Counted from the stretch's first letter, positions 35,142 to 45,259 are shown. The stretch: 64,000 bases of DNA from an uncultured Rothia sp. (GCF_916715725.1 NZ_CAKAPD010000002.1:164936-228935), one strand, 5' to 3'. Program-made: numbers and translations. The notes: generated by a model not told the origin, from the letters alone.

Positions 35142-35365
35142 TGTAGTTCACTCCTTAAACTCAACACCACGAGAACGGTTGGCTGTATTCCAGCCGCTTG
35201 TTCCACGGTACAGGGCTGCTACGCTGTGAATCAGCCCGTTTCTTGACATGAAACGGACTTTATTCAGGTATGCTCTCCACCATGTGGAAACGAATAGGCG
35301 GTATTCCCACCCCGGGTAGGGTACAGAGTACCACCGTATATACGCTGTAACAAGAGACCTTCAAA

Positions 35366-36559
35366 TTACCGCCGGCGGTACACCACACCCTGATGCGCCC
35401 GCAACGTGAAGCTCGAGGACACCGGGCGGTTTGCCGCATCCACCAGATTAGAGGGAACCTTCACGGTCACATCCTTCGAGCCGGTGTTCAGAGCAGCCCA
35501 GCCGCTAGTAAAGGCACGAGTCTGAGCGGTCTGCTGAGCGATAATACCGCCAACCGGATCCCCCAGGTCGTAGGAGAGCTCCGGGGCGTGCGGAATCTCG
35601 TCGTAGGCATCGTGATGGGTTGCGCTGATGCCGGTGAAGGTACCTCCACCGAACACCCAGAAGCCCGCCAAACCGTAGAGGAAATTCTCATCCGTGCCGG
35701 TAATCGGAGCCTTGCGGTCGCTGAGCGGGGTACGCAGAATCGTCACCTTCTTCTGCGAGGCGGCACTACGGCCACCCAAACCCGCAAAAGTAGTACCCAG
35801 GTTCACATCGCCCGCCGAGCCGTTCGCAATCTCACGGCCCTGCATCACGGCGTACGGCGAGGCTAGATAGTCGTTCGGACCCCAGCCGAGCCACACTTCT
35901 TCGAAGCCGCCACCGTAGGCGCTGTGACGCTCCCATTTGCCGTAACGCAGACGCGACTCAGCAATATTGGGCACCAGAATCTTGCCGATCTTATTCAGCT
36001 CAATACCGGCATATGCGACCAGAAAATCCAGGTGCTCACGAATCTTCGTCATGGACTCCACGCCCTGGATGGGCAGGTCCAGGCCGTAGTAGTCGTTCTC
36101 CACGTCGTTATCCGCCATGACCCCGTCGAAGGGTGAGTTACGCATTTCGCGCACCACAGCGTCCACCCAGTGCCAACGGTAGTCGGCGTTCCACACCTGC
36201 ATCTGGAAGTGCTTGGGGTAGCCCTTCCACTCGATACGGTCGCCGTTGAGGCGGTGGGCGAAGAAATCCTTACCGGAGTTCGCCATCGACTGCGCCAGCG
36301 GGTAAGACACACCCGAAGAATAGATCGGGCCGGGCTCATAAGAGCGGGTGGAGGACAGGCACTTATACGCCAGCACCACCATTTGAGGTGCACGCTTCTT
36401 CAGGTAGCGTGCCGCGTCCAGTTCCCAGGGCTGCAGGATTGCGACAGAGTAGTTCTTGACCGCAAAATCGAGCTGCTGCTGGGTAATGGGCTTACCACCG
36501 TAGCGGACCCAGGCACCAAATTTGCCGGGTCCGCCCAAACGGGTGAGTTTATTCGCCAT
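35366..36559 (-). CDS. Putative glycoside hydrolase of the Pel-like operon
   Basis: 397 aa, no signal peptide by eye. The N-terminal roughly 290 aa resemble the TIM-barrel 'hypothetical glycosyl hydrolase' families: beta-strand pattern, 'DFAVKNYSVAILQPWELD', and 'FDGVMADNDVEND' (145-157) with Asp145, Asp150 and Asp152 as candidate acids. The last roughly 90 aa look like a beta-sandwich ('WAALNTGSKDVTVKVP...FTLRAHQGVVYRRR'). The start codon overlaps the end of pelF by 11 nt, so it is translationally coupled. The likely role is trimming of the Pel-like polymer, as PelA hydrolase domains do; that is inference from context. Confidence 0.65.
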   Translation of the reverse strand: MANKLTRLGGPGKFGAWVRYGGKPITQQQLDFAVKNYSVAILQPWELDAARYLKKRAPQMVVLAYKCLSSTRSYEPGPIYSSGVSYPLAQSMANSGKDFFAHRLNGDRIEWKGYPKHFQMQVWNADYRWHWVDAVVREMRNSPFDGVMADNDVENDYYGLDLPIQGVESMTKIREHLDFLVAYAGIELNKIGKILVPNIAESRLRYGKWERHSAYGGGFEEVWLGWGPNDYLASPYAVMQGREIANGSAGDVNLGTTFAGLGGRSAASQKKVTILRTPLSDRKAPITGTDENFLYGLAGFWVFGGGTFTGISATHHDAYDEIPHAPELSYDLGDPVGGIIAQQTAQTRAFTSGWAALNTGSKDVTVKVPSNLVDAANRPVSSSFTLRAHQGVVYRRR

Positions 36560-38264
36560 CGTACTCCGGGTCGAATTCGGGGGCGCGAGGGGGCAGCTTG
36601 CCCAGCTCGCGGTAGATCGTGTTGTAGCGGTCCATGACCAGTCGCAGCTGGAAGAAGCTGACGATACGGTCGTAGGCGTTCACACAGTAGCGTTCGTAGA
36701 TGCTGGGCTCCTCCATGAGGGTGCGCAGCGCCGCCGCGAAGCCGTGAATATCGCCGGGGATGGTCAAGATACCGCAGTTACCGATTTCGTGGCCGTCGGG
36801 GGCGACCAGCACATCGTCGATGAGCTGGGACATACCGCCCACGTCGGTGCTGACCAGCGGGATGGACGCAGCCATCGCCTCGAGCGCCACAATCGGCTGA
36901 CCCTCATTGTAGCTGGGCATGAGCAGCAGGTCGAAGCGGTCGAGCATCGCACGCACGTTCACGGTGCCGTGGAAGGTGATGTACTCGCCCATGTTGAGCT
37001 CTTCGATGGTGCGCAGGCACAGTTCGTAGTACTCGGGCAGGTGGTCCTTGGGGCCGAGCACGTCCAGGTGGAAGTTCACCAGACCCTGATCGCGCAGCAC
37101 CGCGAGGGAGCGAATCAGGTCGGTCAGGCCCTTAATGGGCACCACGCGGGCAATGAACACGAAGCGCCACACGTGGCCGCGGCCCTCAGCGAGGATGCGG
37201 GCACGCGCCGACTGGCGGGCGTAGTAGGCTTCCGCCACGGACTCGATGAGCATACCGTTAGGCAGAATGATTGCGCGGTCCTTCTCACCCTCGTTCATCT
37301 GGTCGATGGGCGCACCAATACCGCGTGCCTCTTCCAGAGCCTTGGGGTACAGGTAGGTTGCCATGTCAGCGCTGGGGTAGCAGAAGCGTCCCATTTCGAC
37401 GAACCAGACGGACCAGGCACGCTCGTCGAGGGTGACCGGGCCCAGGCCGGGGTGCTCACGCTCCTCGTTGAGGAAGGCGTAGTCGGTGGTGACGGGCTTC
37501 GCCATGTTGCGTTCGAGCTTGGTGTTCACGGTGTCGCGAATGTACAGGTTGTGCTCGGTCAGCAGGAAGCTGGTGCCGTGGTCACGTGCGGCTGCGGCGG
37601 CGATGAGTGCCGCGTAGCCGGTGGTGTGGGCGTGGTAGACGCGGGCGTGCGGCATCCGCTCGTGCAGGATTGCAAAGAGGATGGAGACGAAGTCGCGCAC
37701 CTTCCAGAAGAGCTCCCCGAAGGGCACCTCGGAGAAGAAGCCCAGACCCGCAATCGCCTGCATGAACTCACGGGTTCCGAAGAGGCCGAAGAGGTTGTAG
37801 CTGCGGGTTGCGGGGTTGATGCCCTCGTCGTAGAGCTTCCAGAGGGGGTTCACGTCGCCTGCAATGAGGGCGCTGAATCCGTCCATGAGGCGCTGGGTGA
37901 GCGCCTGACGCTCCGCAAAGTTCATGCGCAGTGCGGAGGGGTCGCAGGCTTCCGCGAAGGCGTCGCGGTTGACTTCCAGGCTCAGGTACAGCACCTTGAC
38001 CCACTTGACGTTCTCGGGCATGCCGTAGAGGTCTTCGTGGGGGGAGTTCTTATCCCAGGCGATGTGAATAATGCCGTAGGTCAGATCCGGGTTTTCGCAG
38101 ACAATATCGTGCACCACCGCGGACACACCACCCTTGAGGTAGGGGTAGGTGGATTCCATGATGATGGCGACGTCAACGTCCGGGTATTCGGGGTCGCTGT
38201 AGTGGGGGCCGGGAGCCGGAAGCTGCAGCGGCGCGTAGTGGTTTCGGTACATCTGTTCAGTCAT
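36549..38264 (-). CDS. pelF: PelF-like GT4 glycosyltransferase
   Basis: 571 aa, longer than ordinary GT4 enzymes and like PelF. The characteristic start 'DVAIIMESTYPYLKGGVSAVVHDIV' and the later 'FIARVVPIKGLTDLIRSLAVL', 'LDVLGP' and 'PSYNEGQPIVALEAMAASIPLVSTDVGG' (E-x7-E motif) are those of the UDP-sugar-using PelF group. Cytoplasmic. In the known Pel system PelF makes the polymer from UDP-GalNAc. Here it follows pelG after 33 nt and overlaps the hydrolase gene. Confidence 0.85.
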   Translation of the reverse strand: MTEQMYRNHYAPLQLPAPGPHYSDPEYPDVDVAIIMESTYPYLKGGVSAVVHDIVCENPDLTYGIIHIAWDKNSPHEDLYGMPENVKWVKVLYLSLEVNRDAFAEACDPSALRMNFAERQALTQRLMDGFSALIAGDVNPLWKLYDEGINPATRSYNLFGLFGTREFMQAIAGLGFFSEVPFGELFWKVRDFVSILFAILHERMPHARVYHAHTTGYAALIAAAAARDHGTSFLLTEHNLYIRDTVNTKLERNMAKPVTTDYAFLNEEREHPGLGPVTLDERAWSVWFVEMGRFCYPSADMATYLYPKALEEARGIGAPIDQMNEGEKDRAIILPNGMLIESVAEAYYARQSARARILAEGRGHVWRFVFIARVVPIKGLTDLIRSLAVLRDQGLVNFHLDVLGPKDHLPEYYELCLRTIEELNMGEYITFHGTVNVRAMLDRFDLLLMPSYNEGQPIVALEAMAASIPLVSTDVGGMSQLIDDVLVAPDGHEIGNCGILTIPGDIHGFAAALRTLMEEPSIYERYCVNAYDRIVSFFQLRLVMDRYNTIYRELGKLPPRAPEFDPEYDGE

Positions 38265-38297
38265 TGTCGTATGTATCTTTCGCGGACCGTGCGGTTC

Positions 38298-39653
38298 TTA
38301 CCAGGCGAGGGCTCGACGCCAGAAGAGGGAGTACTCGGGTGCTGCCCACGCCTGACGGTAGACGCGGTAGCAGGCGAAGGCGAGCACTGCCTCGCCCGCG
38401 ATGATGGGCAGGTAGCCGGTCTCGTTGGGCAGGATCATGAAGGAGATGAAGAGCAGCACCAGGTGCGCTGCGGAGAGCAGCTGCACGGTGACGTACATGG
38501 TCATGTACTCGATCTGGTAAATCAGCAGTGCCACTGCAACGAAGAGGAACGCCACGACCAGGCCGGAGAGCGCCAGCGGGTAGGACTGCGGCAGGAAGAT
38601 GAACATCAGGATGCCGGTGACGATAGCGCTGGCGATGTAAATCAGCAGGGAGTTGCGGATAGCGCGGTTGGAGGTGCGCAGGGCCTTGGAGGACTCCTCC
38701 TGAACGCCCTTGTAGGGCAGGCGGTCGAAGATGGTCCACAGGTGCTGGATGCTTGCGTTGACGCGGTCTGCTTCCACCACGAAGAAGTAGTTGTAGGCGA
38801 TAACGCAGGGGATCAGGCTCAGGTAGATTGCCACGACATTGATTTCACCGCCGGTGACCAGGAAGAGCATGTACTTATCGGCCCAGATGATGGAGCCGGT
38901 GAAGAAGCCGCGCAGGGCGTCGAGCGCAATGTCCTTGAGCGGGATGCGCGCGAAGTGCAGCAGGTGCACCAGGTCCTTGCCAAGGCTCACCAGCAGAATG
39001 AGCGAACCAACCAGCGGCGGCAGGAACCAGATGATGGGGTAGCAGTACAGGGCAAGAGTGTAGCCAAGCCACGCGATGAACCAGATGATGCGGTTCTTCG
39101 CGAGGTTCGGGATGACCAGCAGCTGCGCGAACGCAATGTTGAGAACGCCCAGGACGAAGAACGCACCGAATGCAGTCGGGCTCCAGTGAAGGACGAGGGC
39201 GACCGGAATTGCGAAGAGCAGCACCAGCGGCATGGTCATGAAGAAGAGGTAGAGCCAGTTGCGGGTGAACGCGGTCAGGTCAGTAATGTCCTGGAACTGC
39301 GGTTCGGACATGCGTGCGCGTACGGCTCGTGCTTCGGCGCGCTTGAGCTGGTGCTCAAGGGTTTCAGCGTGAATACGCAGGCCTTCGCGGGCGTCCGCAA
39401 TCTTCTTGTGCTCCATCTGGATAGCACGGTAAAGGGGCAGGCAGGCAGCCTGGCTGAGCCAAGGAACGGTAATGGACGCTGCCAGAATCACCTGGATCAG
39501 GGGTACACCATCGAGGTTGTACCGGTTAATGGTCGGGGTGACCATGGGGAAGACGGTGGTCAGCAGGGCGACCGGAGAGACGTAAAGCAGAAAGTTAATG
39601 AGGAGGCGCCATGCGCTGTTGCTTTTTTCCTCAGTACCGTGGTTGGTAGACAA
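38298..39653 (-). CDS. pelG: PelG-like polysaccharide transporter
   Basis: 451 aa from a TTG at 39653, weak ribosome site (GAAAG). About 11-12 hydrophobic segments. 'IIWADKYMLFLVTGG' and 'YNYFFVVEADRVNASIQ' match the PelG / MATE-like exporter family that moves the Pel polymer across the inner membrane with PelD/PelE in Gram-negatives. There is a charged cytoplasmic stretch at about 80-125. First gene of the three-gene operon. No pelD/E/B/C-like gene is adjacent, so the export set is minimal or partly elsewhere. Confidence 0.8.
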   Translation of the reverse strand: MSTNHGTEEKSNSAWRLLINFLLYVSPVALLTTVFPMVTPTINRYNLDGVPLIQVILAASITVPWLSQAACLPLYRAIQMEHKKIADAREGLRIHAETLEHQLKRAEARAVRARMSEPQFQDITDLTAFTRNWLYLFFMTMPLVLLFAIPVALVLHWSPTAFGAFFVLGVLNIAFAQLLVIPNLAKNRIIWFIAWLGYTLALYCYPIIWFLPPLVGSLILLVSLGKDLVHLLHFARIPLKDIALDALRGFFTGSIIWADKYMLFLVTGGEINVVAIYLSLIPCVIAYNYFFVVEADRVNASIQHLWTIFDRLPYKGVQEESSKALRTSNRAIRNSLLIYIASAIVTGILMFIFLPQSYPLALSGLVVAFLFVAVALLIYQIEYMTMYVTVQLLSAAHLVLLFISFMILPNETGYLPIIAGEAVLAFACYRVYRQAWAAPEYSLFWRRALAW

Positions 39654-40061
39654 TCTTGCAGACTTTCAGTCGATAATCGTAAAGATTAGGGGCAGTGTGT
39701 TTGAACAGCACCGTGTGACGCGCCAGAGGAAAGAGTCGTCGTACCGAGAAGTGCCGGGTCCCCATGGCTTGCGCTGATGCCGCCGTGAATCAATATACGG
39801 CATATATCAACTAAAACCTTTGGTTTCCTTAACCCTCTACTTGATATTTGGAGGGATTTAGGACACACCCACATAATGTGCATCACACAAGAATGCAAAA
39901 TACCTAGTGAGAGCAATATTCTATGCAATATACGCGGGGTGCAACAACCTTGATTTGGGTGCTCCACGCTAGGTGCTGACGCGCTGGCACACCGGCACAA
40001 GGTTCACCCAACCAAGGATCCCCCGCACTACCTGTGCACGCACCATGTATCCCTGCGCAAA
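39654..40061. other. Intergenic region upstream of the Pel-like operon
   Basis: About 410 nt, A+T-rich in 39780-39930. It presumably holds the promoter of the Pel-like operon, since gdh on the other side ends toward it. No gene or recognised regulatory site. Confidence 0.4.
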
Positions 40062-40101
40062 AGCATCCCGGCCCCTCCCACCGGGAGGGAACCGGGATGC
40101 T
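40062..40101 (-). terminator. Terminator of gdh
   Basis: Arms AGCATCCCGG and CCGGGATGCT with a smaller hairpin CCCTCCC/GGGAGGG in the loop, just beyond the gdh stop. Confidence 0.75.
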
Positions 40102-40129
40102 CTAAGCGACCCTAACGGGCCTTAGCTAT

Positions 40130-43100
40130 TTAGGATGCACTCGAGAGAGTACGCAGTGCCACGGACACTACAGCCAGGCGCGGGTGACCCGTGACGTCCA
40201 GAGCGGCCTCGCCAATCTCCTTCAGGATGCGGTCGATGTTACCCACGCGGGTCGGGTGCTCTTCAATCCAGGTAGCCAGTGCCTTCTGCGCACCGTCCAC
40301 GGTGGAGAAGTCACCCTTCGCGCCCTCTGCCACAGACAGTGCCAGACCTGCAGCGGTCTCGTAGAGGCTGCCGCGCAGTGCCTGACGTGCCAGGATCTCC
40401 CAGCGGTCGCTGCGGGGCAGGTCGGAGATGAGGCCGAGCAGCTCGTCCACCTTGAAGCGGTCGTAGGTTGCGAAGTAGACCGGTGCCAGCGAGGTTGCCT
40501 CGAAGTCGTGGTCGCGTGCCGAACGGATGACGTCCAGCAGGGCGTAGCCCTCGAAACCGCGGATCCAGATGACGATGAGTTCCTCGGGCAGGCCCCATGC
40601 CTCGCCTGCGTCGCGCTTTGCACGAACACGCTCGCGGGAGGTACCGGAGAGGTACTCGGGCAGGTTATGGCGCATCTCGACGACGGAACCGAAGGTCTCC
40701 AGCAGCTCAGAGATACTGGTGCCAGCAACCACGCCACGCTCGGTGATGAACCAGCGGACAGCACGATCCAGAACGCGCTGGTTGTCGCGCAGAACGGTGA
40801 ACCATGCATCCAGCGGGGTCTTCGGGGGCAGTTCGCGGTGCAGCTTAGATGCGGTGCCCAGCTCGAAGAGCTCGCGAGCGACGATGAAGGCGCGTGCGAC
40901 GGAATCGATACCGACGTTGAACTCCTCCATCACGCGGTATGCGAAGGTGATACCGCCGATGTTGACCAGCTCGTTAGCGACGCGGGTGCAGATGATTTCC
41001 TTACGCAGCGGGTGCGAGTCCAGGTGCTGACCGAAACGCTCGACCAGTGCTGCCGGGAAGTAGCTGCGCAGAACGCCTTCCAGGTAGGGGTCGTCCGCGA
41101 AGTCGGTCTGCTCCAGTGCGTGGGTGAGGTAAATCTTCACGTACGCAGCCAGGACGGACAGCTCGGGGCGGGTCAGGCGGTCGCCGGTGGTCTCCAGACG
41201 CTCGTCCAGCTCCTCGTCGGTGGGCAGGAACTCGACGGCGCGGTTCAGGCCGGCGTGCTCTTCCAGGTCGTGCATGAGGCGCTTGTACAGGTTGGTGCCC
41301 AGGAAGGAGCCGTGGAACTCACCCTGCAACAGAACGTTCTGCTCAACGTTGGTCTCGAGGACCTTGCCGCCGACCTCGTCCTGCAGGGACTCGATGAAGG
41401 AAGCACGCTCTTCAACGGGCAGTTCGCCGCGTGCCACGAGGCGGTCCACCAGAATCTTGATGTTGACCTCACGGTCACTGGTTTCCACACCTGCGGAGTT
41501 GTCGATTGCGTCGGTGTTGAGGATAACGCCGTTGAGCGCAGCCTCAATACGACCCAGCTGGGTGAAGCCGAGGTTACCGCCCTCGCCAACAATCTTGGCG
41601 CGCAGGTCCTTGCCGTTGACGCGCAGTGCGTCGTTAGCCTTGTCGCCAACCTGTGCGTTGGTCTCGGTGGATGCCTTCACGTAGGTACCGATACCGCCGT
41701 TGTAGATCAGGTCGACCGGTGCCTTGAGGATTGCGGAAATCAGCTCGGTCGGTGCCAGCTCGGTGACGGACTCATCCAGGCCCAGAACCTCGCGCACCTC
41801 GGGGGTGATCTCGATGGACTTCAGACCGCGAGAGTACACGCCACCACCGGCGGAAATCAGGTCGCGGTTGTAGTCCTGCCAGGAGGAACGGGGCAGGTTG
41901 TACAGGCGCTGACGCTCGTCGAAGGACACTGCCGCGTTCGGGTTCGGGTCCAGGAAGATGTCGCGGTGGTCGAATGCTGCGACCAGGCGGGTTGCCTTGG
42001 AGCGGAGCAGACCGTTACCGAACACGTCACCGGACATGTCGCCGATGCCGACTGCGGTGAACTCTTCGGTCTGAGCGTCGTGGCCGAGCTCAGCGAAGTG
42101 ACGCTTGACGGACTCCCATGCACCGCGTGCGGTGATGCCCATAGCCTTGTGGTCGTAACCGACGGAGCCGCCGGATGCGAAGGCGTCGCCCAGCCAGAAG
42201 CCGCGCTCCAGGCTGATTGCGTTTGCGGTGTCGGAGAATGCTGCGGTGCCCTTATCCGCTGCAACCACCAGGTAGTAGTCGTCAGCGTCGCGTGCTACAA
42301 CGCCCTCGGGACGGACAACGGTCTCGGAGCCGTCGGTGCCAACCGCAAGGTTGTCGGTGACGTCCAGCAGGGAGCCGATGAAGACCTTGTAGGACTCGCG
42401 GCCCTCGGTGATCCATGCGTCACGATCCACTGCGGGGTCGGGCAGCTGCTTGGGGTAGAAGCCACCCTTCGCGCCGGTGGGGATAATGACGGCGTTCTTC
42501 ACCATCTGGGCCTTGACCAGGCCGAGCACCTCGGTGCGGAAGTCGTCACGACGATCCGACCAGCGCAGGCCACCACGTGCGACACTACCGAAGCGCAGGT
42601 GAACACCCTCAACGCGCGGGGAGTAGACGAAGATCTCGAACTTGGGGCGGGGCAGGGGTGCGAAGTCAATCTCCTGCGGTGCCACCTTGAACGCGAGTGC
42701 GGGGCGGTCAGCAAGGTATGCGTTGGTGCGCAGGATAGCGCGGATAACCTTGCCGAGGGAGCGCAGGTAGCGGTCAGCGTCCAGGGTGGGGATCTGGTTC
42801 AGTTCCTCAACCAGGGCTGCTTCGATTTCGTCACGGCGTGCATTGCGCTGCTCATCGTTGAGACCGTTGTTCGGGTCGAAGCTGACCTCGAAGAACTCGA
42901 CCAGGTGCTTGGTGATGGCCGGGTTAGCGAGCAGGGTGTTCGACATGAAGGACGGGGTGTAGCCCAGGCCCAGCTGAATCAGGTAGTGGTTCAGGGCACG
43001 GAACAGACGTACTTCCTGCCAGGTCAGGCCCTCAGCCAGGATCAGGCGGTCCAGGGTATCGGACTCGCGCTCACCGAGCAGGTAGGCGTTCAGAGCATCC

Positions 43101-45025
43101 TCGTACAGGGAAGCCACAGCGTTTGCGTCCACGCCCTCGGGGAATTCAACTCCGAAGTCGTAGAGGTAGCCGTAGTCTTCGCCATCCTCAGGCTTGAACT
43201 CGTAGGGCTTCTGATCAACAACGACCAGGCCCATATTCTGCATAACCGGCAGAAGCTCGGTGAGGGTGTGAGGTGCGGACAGGTAGGTCTTCAGTCGGGT
43301 GGTGTTGGCTTCGCCGGCTTCAACCTTGATTGCGGCGGGCTTCTGGCCCGAGAGAGATTCAAGAATCACGATATCCTCGATTGCTTGTTCTACTGTGTAA
43401 TCGGCTCGGTAGGCTGCACTAGTCGCATCTGCCCAGGCTGATGCGAGTCGGCGGCCTGCCGCTCCGGGTTTCCATGCCTCAATAGCAGCTGCGGTTGCTT
43501 CCACCCAGGAGCGGGCGGCTTCTTGCAGTCGCTTTTCGAGAGCTTGATGATCCGTCTTCGGCACATCGTTGGGGTTCGTGAGCCGAATGCGGAAAAATAG
43601 ACGCGCCAACGATGAGGAAGACAGGTACACCTCATGGTCGATGGCACTAAGATCAAATTCCTGTTGGAACACCTGCTGGATGCGGGAGCACACGTTCGTG
43701 TTGTAGCGATCCCGAGGCAGGTACACCACGGCGGAAATAAACCGGTTGAACCGGTCAGCGCGCAGGAACAGGCGGGTCTTGCGACGCTCCTCCAGACCCA
43801 TGATGCCGCCGAAAGTATCGGTCAGATCATTAGCGGAAGCGTGCAGCAGTTCCAGGCGGGGGTAATCCTCCAAGGCACCCAGAAGCGCCTTGTCAGAGTA
43901 AGAACCGGGGTGGTAGCCGAGGCGGCGGCGCACCATCGCAATACGCTCACGCACCAGCGGAGTCTCAATAGCGGGCAGCGCATACGCCTGGCGGGTAAAC
44001 AGACCCAGGATGACGTACTCGCCAATCACGCGGCCATTCAGGTCGAAGCGGCGCACACCAACGTAGTCCAGGTAGTCGTTGCGTGCGACGGTGGAGCGGG
44101 AGTTCGCCTTCGTGATGTACAGCGGGCGCGGGAACAGAGCGCGCTCCAGGGTCTCACCCGAGAGCGGGATGCGGCTCTTACCCTCCGTGGTGCGCAGAAT
44201 ACCGAGCGCCGAACCGGGGCGGTCCACCAGAGAAATAGCGCCGGAGGAGCCGTCCAGTACGCGCTCCTTCACGCCCATGAACACGAAGTTACCGCGAGTG
44301 AGCCAGCGCAGGAAGTCCTGTGCCACCTCCACGCGGGAGGCGGGCTCCACGCCGCGCGGGTTGGCGGCGTAGGATTCCTCGCCGTGGCCCAGGGTTGCGC
44401 CACGCAGGTCGTACATGGACTGCGCCAGGTCGAAAACGCGGGTGACCATGGCGTCCAGGTCGGTGTGGCAGGCGCGAACGTCAGCGAGCACGCGCTCAAC
44501 TTCCTTCTCGCAGCGGCGCTGATCTTCCTCAGTGAGGTAGCGGGTCAGGCGGACCGCAATCCAGGACTCAATAGCGACCGTGGTGCCTTCGGGGGCGTTA
44601 TCGCTGAGCTTGAGGGAGGGCACGCCAAGAGTGGCGGTATCGCCGCTGGCAAGGTTGCCGCGCATGCCGGTGCCACGCAGGCTCAGAAGGTTACCATCCG
44701 GGCCGCGTTCGGCGAGGAAGGTGGGGTGAAGAATCGTGACGAAACCACCGAAGTGCGCGGCGAGGCATGCGGTCAGGGAGCTGACAATGTGCGGCATGTC
44801 GTCAGTCGCGACGTACAGGGTGGTGTTGTACTCGTCGTTGCGCGCAGCAACGACAGGGGTCTTGGGCAGGCGGATTTGAGCCAGCGCACGGTGGGTGCGA
44901 GCCAAATCCTCTAACTCTGCCGGGGTGAACTCTTCACGCTCATCTTCGGGGCTGTTCAGGAAATACTGCTCGACCCATGCATCGGCGCCAGCGAAGTGTG
45001 CCATAGCCTTGTCAGTCATTGACAA
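40130..45025 (-). CDS. gdh: NAD-specific glutamate dehydrogenase, large (L_180-type)
   Basis: 1629-1631 aa. The size and order fit the 180-kDa NAD-GDH class: a long N-terminal ACT-like region, the catalytic GDH domain around residues 800-1150 ('RFGSVARGGLRWSDRRDDFRTEVLGLVKAQMVKNAVIIPTGAKGGF' read in parts, with the catalytic Lys in 'GAKGGF' region, and 'GIGDMSGDVFGNGLL') and a long C-terminal helical part. It oxidises L-glutamate to 2-oxoglutarate with NAD. Start ambiguity: a TTG at 45025 lies 5 nt after GGAGG, an ATG at 45019 lies 11 nt after. Divergent from the quinate/shikimate dehydrogenase gene by 234 nt. Confidence 0.93.
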   Translation of the reverse strand: MSMTDKAMAHFAGADAWVEQYFLNSPEDEREEFTPAELEDLARTHRALAQIRLPKTPVVAARNDEYNTTLYVATDDMPHIVSSLTACLAAHFGGFVTILHPTFLAERGPDGNLLSLRGTGMRGNLASGDTATLGVPSLKLSDNAPEGTTVAIESWIAVRLTRYLTEEDQRRCEKEVERVLADVRACHTDLDAMVTRVFDLAQSMYDLRGATLGHGEESYAANPRGVEPASRVEVAQDFLRWLTRGNFVFMGVKERVLDGSSGAISLVDRPGSALGILRTTEGKSRIPLSGETLERALFPRPLYITKANSRSTVARNDYLDYVGVRRFDLNGRVIGEYVILGLFTRQAYALPAIETPLVRERIAMVRRRLGYHPGSYSDKALLGALEDYPRLELLHASANDLTDTFGGIMGLEERRKTRLFLRADRFNRFISAVVYLPRDRYNTNVCSRIQQVFQQEFDLSAIDHEVYLSSSSLARLFFRIRLTNPNDVPKTDHQALEKRLQEAARSWVEATAAAIEAWKPGAAGRRLASAWADATSAAYRADYTVEQAIEDIVILESLSGQKPAAIKVEAGEANTTRLKTYLSAPHTLTELLPVMQNMGLVVVDQKPYEFKPEDGEDYGYLYDFGVEFPEGVDANAVASLYEDALNAYLLGERESDTLDRLILAEGLTWQEVRLFRALNHYLIQLGLGYTPSFMSNTLLANPAITKHLVEFFEVSFDPNNGLNDEQRNARRDEIEAALVEELNQIPTLDADRYLRSLGKVIRAILRTNAYLADRPALAFKVAPQEIDFAPLPRPKFEIFVYSPRVEGVHLRFGSVARGGLRWSDRRDDFRTEVLGLVKAQMVKNAVIIPTGAKGGFYPKQLPDPAVDRDAWITEGRESYKVFIGSLLDVTDNLAVGTDGSETVVRPEGVVARDADDYYLVVAADKGTAAFSDTANAISLERGFWLGDAFASGGSVGYDHKAMGITARGAWESVKRHFAELGHDAQTEEFTAVGIGDMSGDVFGNGLLRSKATRLVAAFDHRDIFLDPNPNAAVSFDERQRLYNLPRSSWQDYNRDLISAGGGVYSRGLKSIEITPEVREVLGLDESVTELAPTELISAILKAPVDLIYNGGIGTYVKASTETNAQVGDKANDALRVNGKDLRAKIVGEGGNLGFTQLGRIEAALNGVILNTDAIDNSAGVETSDREVNIKILVDRLVARGELPVEERASFIESLQDEVGGKVLETNVEQNVLLQGEFHGSFLGTNLYKRLMHDLEEHAGLNRAVEFLPTDEELDERLETTGDRLTRPELSVLAAYVKIYLTHALEQTDFADDPYLEGVLRSYFPAALVERFGQHLDSHPLRKEIICTRVANELVNIGGITFAYRVMEEFNVGIDSVARAFIVARELFELGTASKLHRELPPKTPLDAWFTVLRDNQRVLDRAVRWFITERGVVAGTSISELLETFGSVVEMRHNLPEYLSGTSRERVRAKRDAGEAWGLPEELIVIWIRGFEGYALLDVIRSARDHDFEATSLAPVYFATYDRFKVDELLGLISDLPRSDRWEILARQALRGSLYETAAGLALSVAEGAKGDFSTVDGAQKALATWIEEHPTRVGNIDRILKEIGEAALDVTGHPRLAVVSVALRTLSSAS

Positions 45026-45259
45026 TCTATCCTCCGAATATCGGTATCACTTCACTGTGACGGTGTCTGTGTGGTCTCATGTGCGCGCCGTGGCGCGCGA
45101 GCACTTATACCAAGCTTATACCTTCGAGGTGTTTCTGTCAGACATATCGCTCTTGTGGGCATAGAAATTATTTTTATCTTCTTCCCAACTCCAGCGCGCA
45201 TTTGGTACGGGTTCAAGAAAGTAGGTGCATCTTACGAGGCGGACACGTACAGTGAAACT

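Noticed and set aside
35282..35350. A 22-codon plus-strand frame between mdaB and the hydrolase gene, near a TTGACA box and a 13-bp palindrome.
   Set aside because: No ribosome site, -10 spacing is about 20 nt, and no similarity recognised; too weak to call a gene.
36522..39689. A very long plus-strand open frame (over 1000 codons) across the Pel-like operon.
   Set aside because: It is antisense to three clearly recognisable minus-strand genes and has no ribosome site or domain; long antisense frames are common in G+C-rich DNA.
40184..43441. A plus-strand open frame of over 1000 codons antisense to gdh.
   Set aside because: The minus-strand frame encodes a complete glutamate dehydrogenase with catalytic motifs; the antisense frame has no features of its own.
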